From Halichondria panicea (lineage: Eukaryota; Porifera; Demospongiae; Suberitida; Halichondriidae): 64,000 nucleotides of DNA. Positions 9,686-21,300 of the stretch are shown here, one piece after another. The translations under genes were made by a program, and so were the position numbers. The stretch is from NCBI RefSeq assembly GCF_963675165.1, contig NC_087392.1:1689001-1753000 (forward strand), given 5' to 3'. Numbering within the stretch: position 1 is the stretch's first letter; each line of letters starts with the position of its first letter. The notes under the pieces are model-generated. The model saw only the letters and a program-made list of their open reading frames with translations. It searched no databases and had not been told where the DNA came from.

Positions 9686-12600
9686 ATGAAGAGCCACACA
9701 GAGCCTGCAGTTGCTCCTGATGACTCTCAGCTATCCCCAGATGATGATTCCTCTCAAACCCTCTACAACTCAGCTGGTTTGAAAGTGAAAAGCTTTATCC
9801 GAAGATGTATAGAAAAGTATAGAACCTCAGGCGCCAGTCACGAAAGTAATGGACGTTCTTTGTTGTCACTGGAATTAGAGTGCGGCAGAGAAGTCGAGAA
9901 TGGAGCACGAAGGCGGAGTTTCGTAGTTCAACTGAGAAAGCATATTTTTGCTGACACTTTGAAGAGATTCCTACCTCACCTCAAATTCCTCAAATACCAC
10001 ATCAACCCTTATGGTGAGAGCATTAATTTAATTACAGTCTGGGGGCCAGACCTTTTCTCAGGGGGGGGGGGGGGGGGGGAGAAGGGAGAAAAGGTCTGGA
10101 GACTCTTGTAGCATTTCCGTGTGCTCTTGGAATGTAAAGACCTGTGACATTGGAGGTTTATAGAAGGAGTAGATGTAGCTCATTTCATTGGCTCTATCCA
10201 GAGGCAATACTTGGATTAAAGATCACATGACATACATGTAGTCATTGGCTCTGGCCACATTCCGCTAGAGCACACGGAAATGCTGCAAGAGTCTCCCAGA
10301 CCTAATCCTAGCTCTACTTGATTTTGCCCGCGAGATATTAGGTCTAGCCCTGAGACTACACATATTACATATTGTACTTGCTTGGGATGGGAGGGCATTT
10401 ATAATTACAATTTCCTGGCCTACAGGGAACGTATACTTGTTCTGGATGGGAGTGGTGTCCGTGGCTTTTGTTTACAATGCCATCGCATTACCCATGCGAG
10501 CAGGCTTCCCTGTACAAACTGGGCCCTATCTCCCCGCATGGCTCTTCTTTGACTACCTTACTGACACTGTTTACATAATGGATATCGTGCTGGTACAGTT
10601 CCACCTGAGCTGGAGGGTGCAAGGAGTACTTGAGGTATTAAAGAGTTGCAATACCGCTAGCTATAATTATAGCGTGATGTTTTACTTGCTTGATTTACAG
10701 CCTGATCTCAAAGTATTAGCTAAAAGGTATATTTCTCGCTGGAAGTTTTGGGTGAGTATACGTACCAGTTTATATAATTATAGTAAAGTCTATTTGTGTT
10801 GAGTTTGACCTTCATAAAGTTGTCATAACTTTGTCATACTTACTGAAATTCATATATCATTGGATTCCTTGTTAAAAAGCGCTTCATCTATATGCTGTAG
10901 AGCTGGTAAGCTCCAACCAGCTAAAAGTTAGCATTTTCCATGTAGAAGTCCCAGGCATACTTGTCCACCACATAAGCATAAATAAAGCCATAATTGACCA
11001 CATAACTTCCGGGGTCGAACTCAACGCAAATAGACTTTAGTTATATACTCTTTAGGTGACATATTTTTGCGGGTATTAGTTTCTACTATTTCTGCGAATG
11101 AGAGTAAAATCGCAAAAATTCGTACTCACAGATAATTGGAAAAAATGAATCTCTTTAAAACCACATGCAAACGCTATGAATAACATTAACTTCACAACTT
11201 TCGCTACCAGCAAAATGAGGTGAAATCGCATGTAAAAATATGTCACCTGAAATAAGGAGGTATTATAGTTATGATAATTACCTTTGTTGCAGTTTGACTT
11301 TCTAGCGTGTCTTCCACTGTACGTTATTCCTGTGCTGAGATATAGGTCTCTGCTCAGACTGCCGAGGCTACTCAAGGTGAGCAAGGAGTGTCCCTAGAAT
11401 GTTCTAATTGATGACCACTTTCAATCTTTCAATTCAATTAACACACGTTGATAATAGGTAAAGTATACCTAAGAGGTGGTTAGTTAAAATATTGGCACAT
11501 CAGTATAGCTGAAATGGAACAGGAATGTTAACTTATTTTCTCAACTATGCAGGCAGAAAGTCCGTTGTTGTTTCGGCACAGGGTTGAGATCAAGATTCGA
11601 TACCCTCATCATTTTCGCATGATAAGGCTTTTTTTTCAGTTCTTTTATGCCATACACGTCTACACCTGTGTCTATCACCACATTTCATTGTGGCAGGGAA
11701 TAGGCTCCACCAAGTGGGTCTACGACGGAAACGGAACAGCGTAAGCTACGTAGTGATAGAGCATTTTAAATTTCCTCTTATGTTGTGGGATATGTTATAC
11801 TGGTCAATTCACTATAGTAATGTTCTATCCATAATTCAGATATCTTCGTTGTTTCTACTGGGCAACTGTTACCGTAGTGACCAGTCACAATCTAGACAGG
11901 GGCCCCCCCTCCAATGCGGTGGAGTACATTGGTGAGATGGTGGCTTACCTCATTGGAGTATTTATACTGGCACTCATCATTGGAGAGGTATGTATGTGTT
12001 TGGAACGTTAATCTTAATTAACAATTTTATAGCATGTTTGCATGTGTATATGCATAAACTATCCCAAAAGCATGTCTGGTAGTTCTCAGGAACTTGTCGC
12101 AAAGTGCTTTGAATTCGTGAGATTCAGGGAAAGTTCTAGTTCTATCAGGATATATCCTGGTGCCATAGTGATGAGTGTGCTTTAAATTCCTGGCAGACTA
12201 TCGTGTGTTGGCATGCCTAGTGGACACATTCCCACCAATTAGATCAGCTTCTCTGTACAATACACAGGTGTATACATCTATGAATATAAAAAATGTGGGG
12301 TGTTTCCCTTAAGATACGTAGGTCCTTACCTTGGGGATTACCTGTAGAGCTGCATTGTCACTGTTATGACCCCTTGTGTCCGCCCTAGACCAGTATACTG
12401 CATGCTTGGTCAGAGGCTGATTCAATCACTCGAAGGGTCTGGCTCAACTATGAGACAGTATGGTGCAATATCTCGAGTTTGGTTACATATTGTGCTTATT
12501 TCCTGTTGGTTGGAAACCATAGTGACTGTTCCAAATTCTTGTTCCTGCAGATCAGGAATATTACCGAAGCAGCTAGTGCTCACAAAACTGAGGCGTATCA

Positions 12601-15135
12601 AAAATGGGACAGAGTGAAAGAGTATCTCCACCATTATCACATCCCTCAGAAAGTGAGCGAGATGTGTGGGCGTATGGGTGGGTGGATGCGTTACGTATAC
12701 ACAGCTAGAATAAACATGATGTGTGTATACGCACTTATTTAATATTGTTGTTTATAGATGGTCAATCTCATGCAAAGAATGTAATCTAGCTACCAAAGCT
12801 ACCAAAGGGGACTTATTAAATATTACGAAAGTGGGTATGTGTATGTGTGCATACAAGGAAAATTTATGAGTAATTTTGGAAGAGGAATGTATTATAAAAG
12901 TAAAATAAGAAACCCTAACACATACCCACTAGTTGTGTGGTAGAAACCCTGACACATACCCACTAGTTGTGTGGTATCAAACTGAAGTCTCAAAATGTTG
13001 AAGAATTTAATCTTTGGGAGAGATATTATAATGAGGACGCCAAATATGCACTTTGTTGTCTGTTCCGTTGAATTGCACAACAACTTTTTAATAATTAGTT
13101 GACAAGTGGATGCAATAACATGGCTTTGTATTTCCTACTCTTAATGATGTTTTGCCACATACTAGAGCCATTTTCAATGAAGCCAAGTTATAGTATTGCA
13201 AAATGTGTTTGATTCCGGCTAGGAAATAATTAGATTCATGGGGCTCTTCCCCAAATAACAACAGCCGCTTTCAGGAAATGGCCCTAAGGGGTAATGCGAG
13301 GAATGTGAGGCATCTACTATGACAGTGCTTTCTAACAGGAAGTGTGTGCAGCTTGTGGCTATATAATGAGCTAGTGCAGCTCCTTGCATCAGTCAAGTTT
13401 ATTAAGCAGCAAAATTACAAGATTTCAACAACTACACCTCATATAAGTCATCAGCAGGTAAGAGAAAGAAAATTTCCTTGCAAAATGTTCATGCAAATAA
13501 CGGCTATTTGCGTGATACTCTTCATACTAATAGCTATAGCTAATTTGTATTTGCTATATACAATTGCTCACTGCATGCTGTGCTCCCCCCTCCCCTACAG
13601 AGCCATGAATCAGATTGACGCTGCAACCTTGCACCTGTGGACACAGTTCTCGGACCTCAGAATGAGTCCGTCCACCTCCCCCCACTCCCGTCACAGCCTC
13701 AGCTCCTCACTCTCACACTCGCACTCCTCGACATCTTCACCGAAATCTCTCAGCCCCGACATCACCGTCATGGCTGATCAATCCAATGTGGACGCTCTAA
13801 CTGTGGAAGAGATTGACCTAGAGCGTCGCTGTCTGGGTACCCTCACAGACTGTCTCCGCTCCATAATCTCGTATGCCCATTCCTCGTACAAAGTTCCTAT
13901 CTCGTTCCAGGTCAAACGATTTGACCGGGCTCACGGGCAGGTGTGGGTCAAAGTGAGTCCAGATGAGGTTCCCGAAGGATTCGACCTCAAGTACCTGCTA
14001 CAGCACATTAAGTTTTACGAGAACATTCCTCGCTATGCAGAGCTTCTTGGAGTGGAAGACTACAAGCTGAGGAGCACCTGTCAGTTCTTCCTTGATCTGC
14101 AGAGTAAAACTGCTAGCCAAAAGTCGGAGGTGAATTTCGGTGAGATTTCTCGAGTTCGTGACACCATCTGTCGCTCGATAAAGTGGGTACAAGAGATGAT
14201 GAGCATCGGTATCAGCGATCGTGATGTTGTACAACAGTTGAAGGAGGGCGTGTACAGACTACGAGAGTTGACTGTAGCTGTGGATAAATTTCTGGCCTTC
14301 CAGCACAATCAGAGCGATGTCGTTCGAATGACCAGCTCCTGGTTCCCTGAGAAACAGCGACAAGCTGCTCGTAGTATTCACCATCAAATGCAACACCTTC
14401 TTCAAGATCCCGAGGTGGTCAAGTACGTACTGAATGTGGTCGGGCCTCGTCTTGGTTTGGTTCCGTTCCAGTTTACTCCCCCGACTCCTGGCCCCCTCCT
14501 CTCATAAAGTGGAACTGTAGTATTGTGTTATGAACCTAACCCCCTTCCAACACATCATGTGCTGTGGTATTTTTGTGAAATAATTTGCTTTCAGATTTGT
14601 TGTGGAATTAGTTATATAATTATACAGTAGTCACATTAATTACAGTTTGTTCAATAGTCAGCAGGTAACCATACAGCAGTATCATTCACGTTTCATCTTG
14701 TTCAACCATGTTGCATCAGTTTAAAGTCTGTTTTTTGACACATTAATATTGTCATAATTGTGTCATTGTAACCTAGCTTGCATTTATTATTTCGAGGATA
14801 AAATCATTTTTTTGTGTTTATTCTAAGCACCTGGGTTGTTTCTATTCTGCTATTGAAAGTGTGATAATGTTATTGAATTGTTAATTCTCATTAAATTGTT
14901 TAATTCTCACTGTTTGTAAGAGCAGTTATAAGTAGAAGAGTCTGTTGGTCATTTGGGACCCACTCTCCTTTAGACTTTTCAAAGTGATCGCTTTTGGGAA
15001 ATGCCTTGTTTATTACTGGACAGAGATAATGAGGATAACTGTGATCAATTCACGGAACAGTACTTTGTATGTGTCCTTATTTGGGTTCGTTATCTGTTAT
15101 GGAATTCGCTACACACTGCACACTGCACACGCGCA

Positions 15136-15185
<50 letters not shown>

Positions 15186-16959
15186 AACACACACACACAC
15201 AAACACACACATATCCCGCAGCTTCAAGACAAAATACGATCCTGGTATGAAAACGTACTACTAACGGAGGAGTACCTATTAGGTTAGCTGGTTTCCATGG
15301 AGATGCCACCCCCGTATAATTATAGTTTATTTTCAGTCTATCATACATTTCTAGAACACACTGAAAGTGTGTGTTTTGTGGTAAGAGAATCGACTTAGTG
15401 GTACAATTTGAGTTTCATTATCGTCCACAGAAAGCCACAAGTTCAGCACCCATTAATCTTTGTTATTGTTTTGGTGGGAGTGTGGTTCTGTTTCCTGTAT
15501 CTATAGCCATGCTCCACTTGGTACCGTCTTTGGGATGGTATAATTATATATGTAATTGTGATAAAATCTCTATATCTAGCATGTTGTTATGATCGAGTTA
15601 GGGTTGTGTGTGCATGTGTGTGCATGTGTGTGCATGTGTGTGCAAAGTTATGTAAACAACTATGGTGAGATTATCTCACACACTTGGTCAGGCATTAGCT
15701 TTCCCTGATAAAAAAATTGACTCACTGATATCCTTATGCAGACAGGAGGTGGTAAAACTGGTGTATATTGCATCATATCATGTGTGACCATGTATTGTTT
15801 CACTTACAGATGAGAGCAAATTGGTGAACACCCTCCCCGTCAAGATGAAAGCAGATCTAGCCATACATACTCATTTGGAAACTCTATCAAAAGTTGCCCT
15901 ATTAAGAGTAAGCTGATGTAATAGTTCTTATCGTGCCTTTTTATTCTTCTTGCATGTCAGGATTGTGAGAAGGCATTCTTGTTGGAGCTGGTTCTCAAAC
16001 TGAGGCCACTTCTGTTCTTACCAGGAGACTTCATTTGCAGGAAGGTATGACGCATATATATCACATGATCTCCATGACTTTTTTATCCGACATACCTGCG
16101 CAGGGGGAAATTGGTAGAGAGATGTACATTGTGAACCAAGGTCAGGTGCAGGTGATGGGTGGGACGGACAACCAGGTGCTGGCTGAGTTGGGAGCTGGTG
16201 CTGTCTTTGGGGAGATCAAGTGAGTGCCAGGTGTGCATGTCCTCGTGTGAATCATAACGTTTCATTTTGGCCCTTATAAAGCTTCCTGACAGGTACTTTA
16301 ATTAATTATGAATGTTTGAAATTTACTAGTGATCGAAGCCATCCTACTTAGCGATCAATTTTGAGCCGAGATAATACAGAATACTTCTTTAAGTAATTAG
16401 GAGATTTTTCAGTGTTATCTCGATCATATGAATATTTACAGGTATATAATAATTATTATAATAATGTCTCCCTCATGTACGTGTACATGTGCAGCTTGCT
16501 GGGATTGGGAGGAGGCAACCGAAGGACTGTGCACATTCGCTCCAAGGGTTTCTCCAAACTGTTTTCCCTGAGCAGGGCAGACCTTCAACGCTCACTAGTC
16601 GACTACCCAGAGGCACAGGAGATCCTCTCCAAGAGGTCTCACACAGACGACAATGTCCAGACAGAAGAGGTGAGATAAAGCTTTAAGGGTATACTTGTCA
16701 TCTTGCGTAAATTTGCTCTGCAACATTTTCTGTGGTTATATAATTATAATGCAGGATGTTGTATTCATTAATTATTTGAAACATACTCGCCATGCACACT
16801 GACTATAATTATATATATCAGGTGGAGAGGGAGGTCAATGAAACACAGCTCTCTCTAAGGAAGTGCAGGAGGTACAGACGTGTCACTCCAGCGGTCCGTC
16901 ACAGCTCGTTTGTTGTCATGCCAACATCATACCCCCATTCCTCTCCTCCATGGCTGTAA
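9686..16959 (+). CDS. Cyclic nucleotide-gated channel, beta-subunit-like, with atypical pore filter
   Basis: Exons include 9686-10011, 10426 on, one ending YISRWKFW near 10750, one beginning FDFLACLPL near 11290, pore exons near 11550-11980, a C-linker exon ending IPQK at 12652, then 15222 on and four or five more to the stop. The product runs: cytoplasmic N-terminus, S1-S4 (S4 region [14 protein letters not shown]), a pre-pore segment [13 protein letters not shown] matching CNGB channels, a pore helix [15 protein letters not shown]-linker, and a cyclic-nucleotide-binding domain with [36 protein letters not shown] channels are tetrameric cation channels gated by cGMP or cAMP. The filter itself is odd: TSHNLDRG stands where beta subunits have a TIGGLP-type and alpha subunits a TIGETP-type sequence. 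The C-terminus is short. Introns carry several MITEs and a nested gene. Confidence 0.85.
10093..10302. mobile_element. Inverted-repeat (MITE-like) element in CNG-like intron 1
   Basis: Arms of about 36 nt at 10093-10128 (ggtctggagactcttgtagc...) and 10267-10302 are reverse complements with few mismatches and flank about 138 nt without coding potential. A run of about 18 G lies just left of it at 10061-10079. The true ends may extend beyond the arms. Confidence 0.6.
10779..11045. mobile_element. MITE-like element A in the CNG-like gene
   Basis: Left arm tatagtaaagtctatttgtg... at 10779 and right arm ...atagactttagttata ending at 11045 form inverted repeats of about 30 bp with a few mismatches. 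No ORF lies inside. It ends only a few bases before element B. Confidence 0.7.
11052..11250. mobile_element. MITE-like element B in the CNG-like gene
   Basis: Left end ttaggtgacatatttttgcg and right end ...aaaaatatgtcacctga are inverted repeats of about 18 bp. Internal sequence is AT-rich with further partial complementarity. Together with element A it makes up nearly all of the intron between the exon ending near 10752 and the exon starting near 11290. Confidence 0.7.
13359..13600 (+). promoter_or_regulatory. Candidate TATA promoter, non-coding first exon and 5'UTR intron of the nested gene
   Basis: A TATA-like box (ctatataatg, 13359-13368) precedes an exon-like stretch ending at 13457 with a strong donor (cag|gtaaga); a pyrimidine-rich acceptor (ctcccctacag) ends at 13600. 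This intron (13458-13600) would place a short 5'UTR four bases before the ATG at 13605. It argues for independent transcription of the nested gene. Confidence 0.45.
13605..14507 (+). CDS. Unrecognised protein nested in an intron of the CNG-like gene
   Basis: A single-exon CDS of 300 codons lying wholly within the intron 12653-15221 of the channel gene, on the same strand. The flanking channel exons join in frame without it (IPQK to [10 protein letters not shown]), so it is a separate gene rather than a channel domain. The first 80 residues are Ser/His/Pro-rich; from about residue 75 ([14 protein letters not shown]) to 290 the protein looks folded, mainly amphipathic helices, with [20 protein letters not shown] and [19 protein letters not shown] as distinctive blocks; it ends [11 protein letters not shown] see no signal peptide or membrane helix and do not recognise the family. 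The ORF remains open upstream to 13344, but that part crosses a well-formed intron, so I start at 13605. The absence of introns would fit a retroposed origin. Confidence 0.7.
   Translation: MNQIDAATLHLWTQFSDLRMSPSTSPHSRHSLSSSLSHSHSSTSSPKSLSPDITVMADQSNVDALTVEEIDLERRCLGTLTDCLRSIISYAHSSYKVPISFQVKRFDRAHGQVWVKVSPDEVPEGFDLKYLLQHIKFYENIPRYAELLGVEDYKLRSTCQFFLDLQSKTASQKSEVNFGEISRVRDTICRSIKWVQEMMSIGISDRDVVQQLKEGVYRLRELTVAVDKFLAFQHNQSDVVRMTSSWFPEKQRQAARSIHHQMQHLLQDPEVVKYVLNVVGPRLGLVPFQFTPPTPGPLLS
15139..15210 (+). repeat. (CA)n microsatellite at a 3' splice site
   Basis: An interrupted CA repeat of about 70 bp ends 12 nt before the acceptor (cccgcag at 15221) of a CNG-like C-linker exon, so it occupies the branchpoint/polypyrimidine zone. 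Confidence 0.9.
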
Positions 16960-17278
16960 TACTACATGGGACATTCAGTTTAATTAAGTCATAAGACAGT
17001 CTTGTAGAATAGAGATTTATTGTTGATGACTGCAACCCCAATTCACTTTCATTGTAGTTATACCACATAATGTATTTTCAACATCATAACATCATCATAA
17101 TTATCATCAAACAGTGACAAACCTAATGCATACAGTGCAATTAACACAACACGTACTGTATGAACATAAATGAAGATAAAAAAATAGACGGAAACAATGA
17201 ACAATGCATTACAGTCAGTCATGTTATAAGATCGGGGCTAAAGTCACATGAGGACATATAATTATACATACATAGACA
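16960..17278. other. Convergent 3' intergenic region
   Basis: The 319 bp between the stop of the CNG-like gene and the stop of the SAM-domain gene are AT-rich and hold both 3' ends. No ORF, RNA gene or repeat structure was seen. Confidence 0.6.
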
Positions 17279-18279
17279 TCAGTTTGCAGTTTTGAGTTTG
17301 ATAGATTTCCGAGGTGGCTTGCTGGGCTTGCTTGGAGGAGATGGTTTCTTTGAACTGTACACAGTTTTTCTTGTCTTGGGTGGTGGTCCATCTTCCTGAC
17401 TGTTCCCTGCGCTCTGGCTTAACGAGGGGGTGTGGTCAGGGGAGTCCGCTGCTGGAGAGTGGCTCCTTCTAAGTAGTTCACTTGGTTTGATATTCTCGCC
17501 ACCGTCCGTATTCTTCTCAACAACAGGCTTAACTGATAGAGCAGGTTTGTCAGGGGGACGTGTGAGAATTTTGACACTCTTATAGTTACGTGATGGTTTC
17601 GGAGGGGGAGGTGTGACAGAAGGGGTACCAGAAGGGGTGTGGTTGTCAGATAAGCCTTTTAACAAAGAGGTGTCGTCCGTCTTGGTTGGTACAACCTTCT
17701 CTTCTTTTGGTGAAGGAGGTACATTGCCAGCCCTACTTGATTTGTCCTCCAGCTCTTTTCGTACCTTTTCGGTAACTCCCTCACGTTTGATACTCTTCCT
17801 CATTGGTTTGGGTGGCCCTGCCTTGGACATGGCTTCATCGTTTGTCTTGGCATTTGCTGCCTCTAAAGAGGTGGAGCTTCCTTTGTTGTTTTTAGAAGGG
17901 TTATCAGCGTTCACTGTGGTGACCATCTGAGGGGCAGCACCTTTGGGAGAGGTTTTCCCAGTTGGTTTGGGTTTTCTAGTCAGCGTGGAAGGTTTAGGAG
18001 GTGGAGGGGGTTTGTCCAAACTCTTTGCCGAACCGGAGGATCTGGTGCGGACCATGGGAATATCAGGTGTACATGAGCCGCTAGAGAAGTGGCTACTTTC
18101 AGTGGGTACACTGCTAGCGAGTACAGGCATTGTACGTTGTTCTGGTGGGGTGTGTTGAGGGGTGTGGCTTTGAGAGGACAGCGGTGAGCGTTTGAAGGAG
18201 CGGCTCGGTTTTGCAGGGCTTCTCTTGATAACAGGAATGTCTTCAGGAATGGACGGTTGCCTGTCCAAGATCGAGAGAG

Positions 18280-18323
<44 letters not shown>

Positions 18324-21300
18324 AGTTGAGGTATTCAATCGAGAGAGCTGTGTGTGTGTGTGTGTGTGTGTGTGTGTTGTGTATATGTGGTTGAGGTATT
18401 GTGCACATAACCTTTACATTCACACTTTAGCTTCAAGAATTAGACAAAGTGTACAGTTACATTAATAATTATAAGTACACAGAACACGGCAGAACTCACA
18501 TGCTATGTCTGGCATGCTCATGGAGGCGGTCAGACTGTTGACTCGAGCAATCTCAGCCCCACTCGTATCAGCTCCAGAGTCAGAACCTTTGTGTTTATCT
18601 TTTGAACTTTTTCGAGCATAAGTTTTTCGAAGATTCCGTAATCGAGAGAGAAGCCCTTTCTTCTCAGGCTTCTTACTATCCCTCAGTGCCGCGGTGAGGT
18701 TGTCATAGCTCTTGGAGGCCTGCATCCAGCCCTTTGAGTCATCGTCAGACACATCAAGCTGTGTGAGTGGGGGTGGGGGGGGGGGGTAGTTACTAGACCA
18801 CAAAACATTTTTAACCCAGGTACTAAGCACCATGGAAACAAGAGAGCTGTATGCAGGAAGGTCCCAAACACTAACACAGCTATTTAATAATTATTATATA
18901 CCGTATAGTGGGTAATTTTCGTGGGGTAAAATATTCGTTATTTTTGTGGGAAAGCTGACCTCCACGAAATTTTAACGTAGGCGTGGCTTACCGGAACGTA
19001 GGAATGCAGTGCAGGCACAAGACTAAACATTTTTACTCACGAAAACCACCGTTTCTTGAGTTGAACGAATTTTTTACCCCACGAAACTTACCCGCTATAC
19101 GGTAGTACATTGCATGTATACTAACTAGTACGTGAATCTGTACTTACCTCTAGATCAGATCCAGACATTCTCTTGCTACTGATTTGCTTGAGTCTCCTGA
19201 GGGCGGGAGGTGTCTTGTCATCATCACTGTCACTAGACACAGGTAGCTTCTAATGAGACATGAGAGAGAGAAGAGCATTGATTTCTATTTACCGTGTTGA
19301 GCTATACAGAAGCTGAACATGCATTTAATCACTCAATCACACTTATGACAAACCCATATTGTATACGAGACAATTGATTTTAATCCAAGCAAAATACGGA
19401 TAATCTCACGTGCATTGATATCATGTGATTAAGGGTATTCATAGTCCTATAAAAAGAGTAGTAAACTACTCACCAGTGGCTGATTATGTGTCAGAGTGGG
19501 TGGAGTTTTAAACTTCTGAAATATCCTTCCACCATACTTCTGTATAGGTGATTATTTCTATAATTAATTTTACAGGCCACATGTACATTGTACATGCCAT
19601 ATACAACGAGCTATCAGCTCTTTACAGTTCAAAGCTGTTTACGATTAACACAATCTCAACAGAGGCCTGCACCAGGCGGACAGACACAGTTAATGTCATG
19701 ATGAGAATAGTGATCGAGGCACCAAATGAATCACACGCACCACTCTGCCTAATAGCACACGACACAAATTAAAAAGTGAAGAGGAGGTTGATTGTGTGTG
19801 TTTAGTGTGAGGGTGATTGCACTACTGGGAGAGAAACATTAAACTCTCGTACTATTTCACACACTTTTCTCTGCTGAGGGCTCTCATCACTTTCCGAGGG
19901 ACCAGAGGATCCACTATCGAATGAGCGGCGGTGCTTCGGTGAGGCTATATGGTGTGGTGTGTGTGGTGTGGTGTGGTGGGGGGTGTGTGTGGTGTGGGGG
20001 GGTGTGGTGTGGTGTGGGGGTGTGTGTGGTGTGGGGGGGGTGTGGGGGGTGCAATAGTTACTAGGTCAACAAGACAGCGCTAGCTGTGGTACAATGATAT
20101 AGCTATGGACTACAGGCACTGAGATTCTTAGCTGTACAGTAAATGGTAATACTACACAGGTACATGTAAGTAAGGTATGCTGCTTCGTGCTCATACTCTA
20201 GACACTATGTTCAGCATGTCATTGTACATGTACATGTAACTTACCACCAGAGATTCCATTATGAACAGGGTAGCCGGCCACTGAGGCCCGTACTCCCTTG
20301 GAGCCACTGCGCCCTCCTCTGGGTACCACGGCCATGTCCCCCAGTGTGTCTTCCTCCTCTTCCTTGCCATGGTCAGTAGACGATCGCTTTCTTTTGCTCT
20401 GTGGGTGAGAAGAATATGATAGTGAAGTGAACAACAGATAATTAACCGTGTAACAAGACAATTTGGCAAGCAGCAGCCAATAAGCCAAATGAACAAATTG
20501 GTGTATTTTTTACTTTGGCGTCTCGGGCATGGGTACTATGTCAGTGATATTTCTTGCATGGCTTTAAAATAGTGTGTGTCTGAGATGCCAATAGTTCTAA
20601 CAAGGCAATTGTAAAATTGTCCGCACTATCACCTTAACACTCTTTGATTTGTCCGGGAAGATGATCCGAGCTTGTTTCTTCCCCTTCTTTCCTGGCTCAT
20701 CCTCAAAGACTTTAGTGAGCTCATCTTTGACAGAGCGTGCGCGTGCTTTCTCCTTGCGTCTAAACAGACGACCCAGTCCCTTTCCCCCTGAGTCCTTAGT
20801 CTTGTCTTCTGAATCAGCTAAGGGAGGGAGGGAGGTAATGAGGGTGGGGGTATTAGTACAAGAGTGGAGAGGCTCACCAGATTTTTTCTGTATCTTAGGA
20901 CTTGGTAGAGTTTTGCTTTGAGCACTTGGTAGATCAAGTCTGGATGTGGGTGAGTGGGTGGTTGGTATGTGCATACTGTCGTACATACCTTGGTGTTTTG
21001 ACAACCTGAGGAGAGCTCTTAGGTGTCTTGACTGTGTCAAATGGCTCCTACACAAACAGTACGGTACGGCTATCACACATGTACAGTATGTATGTGTATA
21101 CATGTGCAGTAAGCATTGTAGGCCGGGGAGTACATGTAGTACATGTCACAAGGTATAATAATTTCTACATAATACATTTACATTTAGAACACATTGAGAG
21201 GACTCGTGTACTTACTTCATATGTGGGCTGAGTGGTGGTGGGTGAGAGGGCGTGGCTCTTTGTGGCGTTCTGAAAGAGGAATAGTATAAGCTATGTAAAC

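Noticed and set aside
10061-10079. Long poly-G runs (also 28218, 41153, 42067, 56617) as functional G-quadruplex signals
   Set aside because: Single homopolymers of this kind are often unstable or sequencing-limited; only the mixed G/T tract at 19945-20052 has the spacing for a quadruplex.
13344-13604. 87-residue N-terminal extension of the nested gene with a hydrophobic stretch (a possible membrane anchor)
   Set aside because: It reads straight through a strong donor (cag|gtaaga at 13457/13458) and a good acceptor ending at 13600, and its composition is AT-rich and intron-like.
15109-15348. Open frames of THTHTH / VCVCVC type in CA repeats (also at 32268-32615 and 18280-18420)
   Set aside because: Translation of dinucleotide repeats on both strands; not genes.
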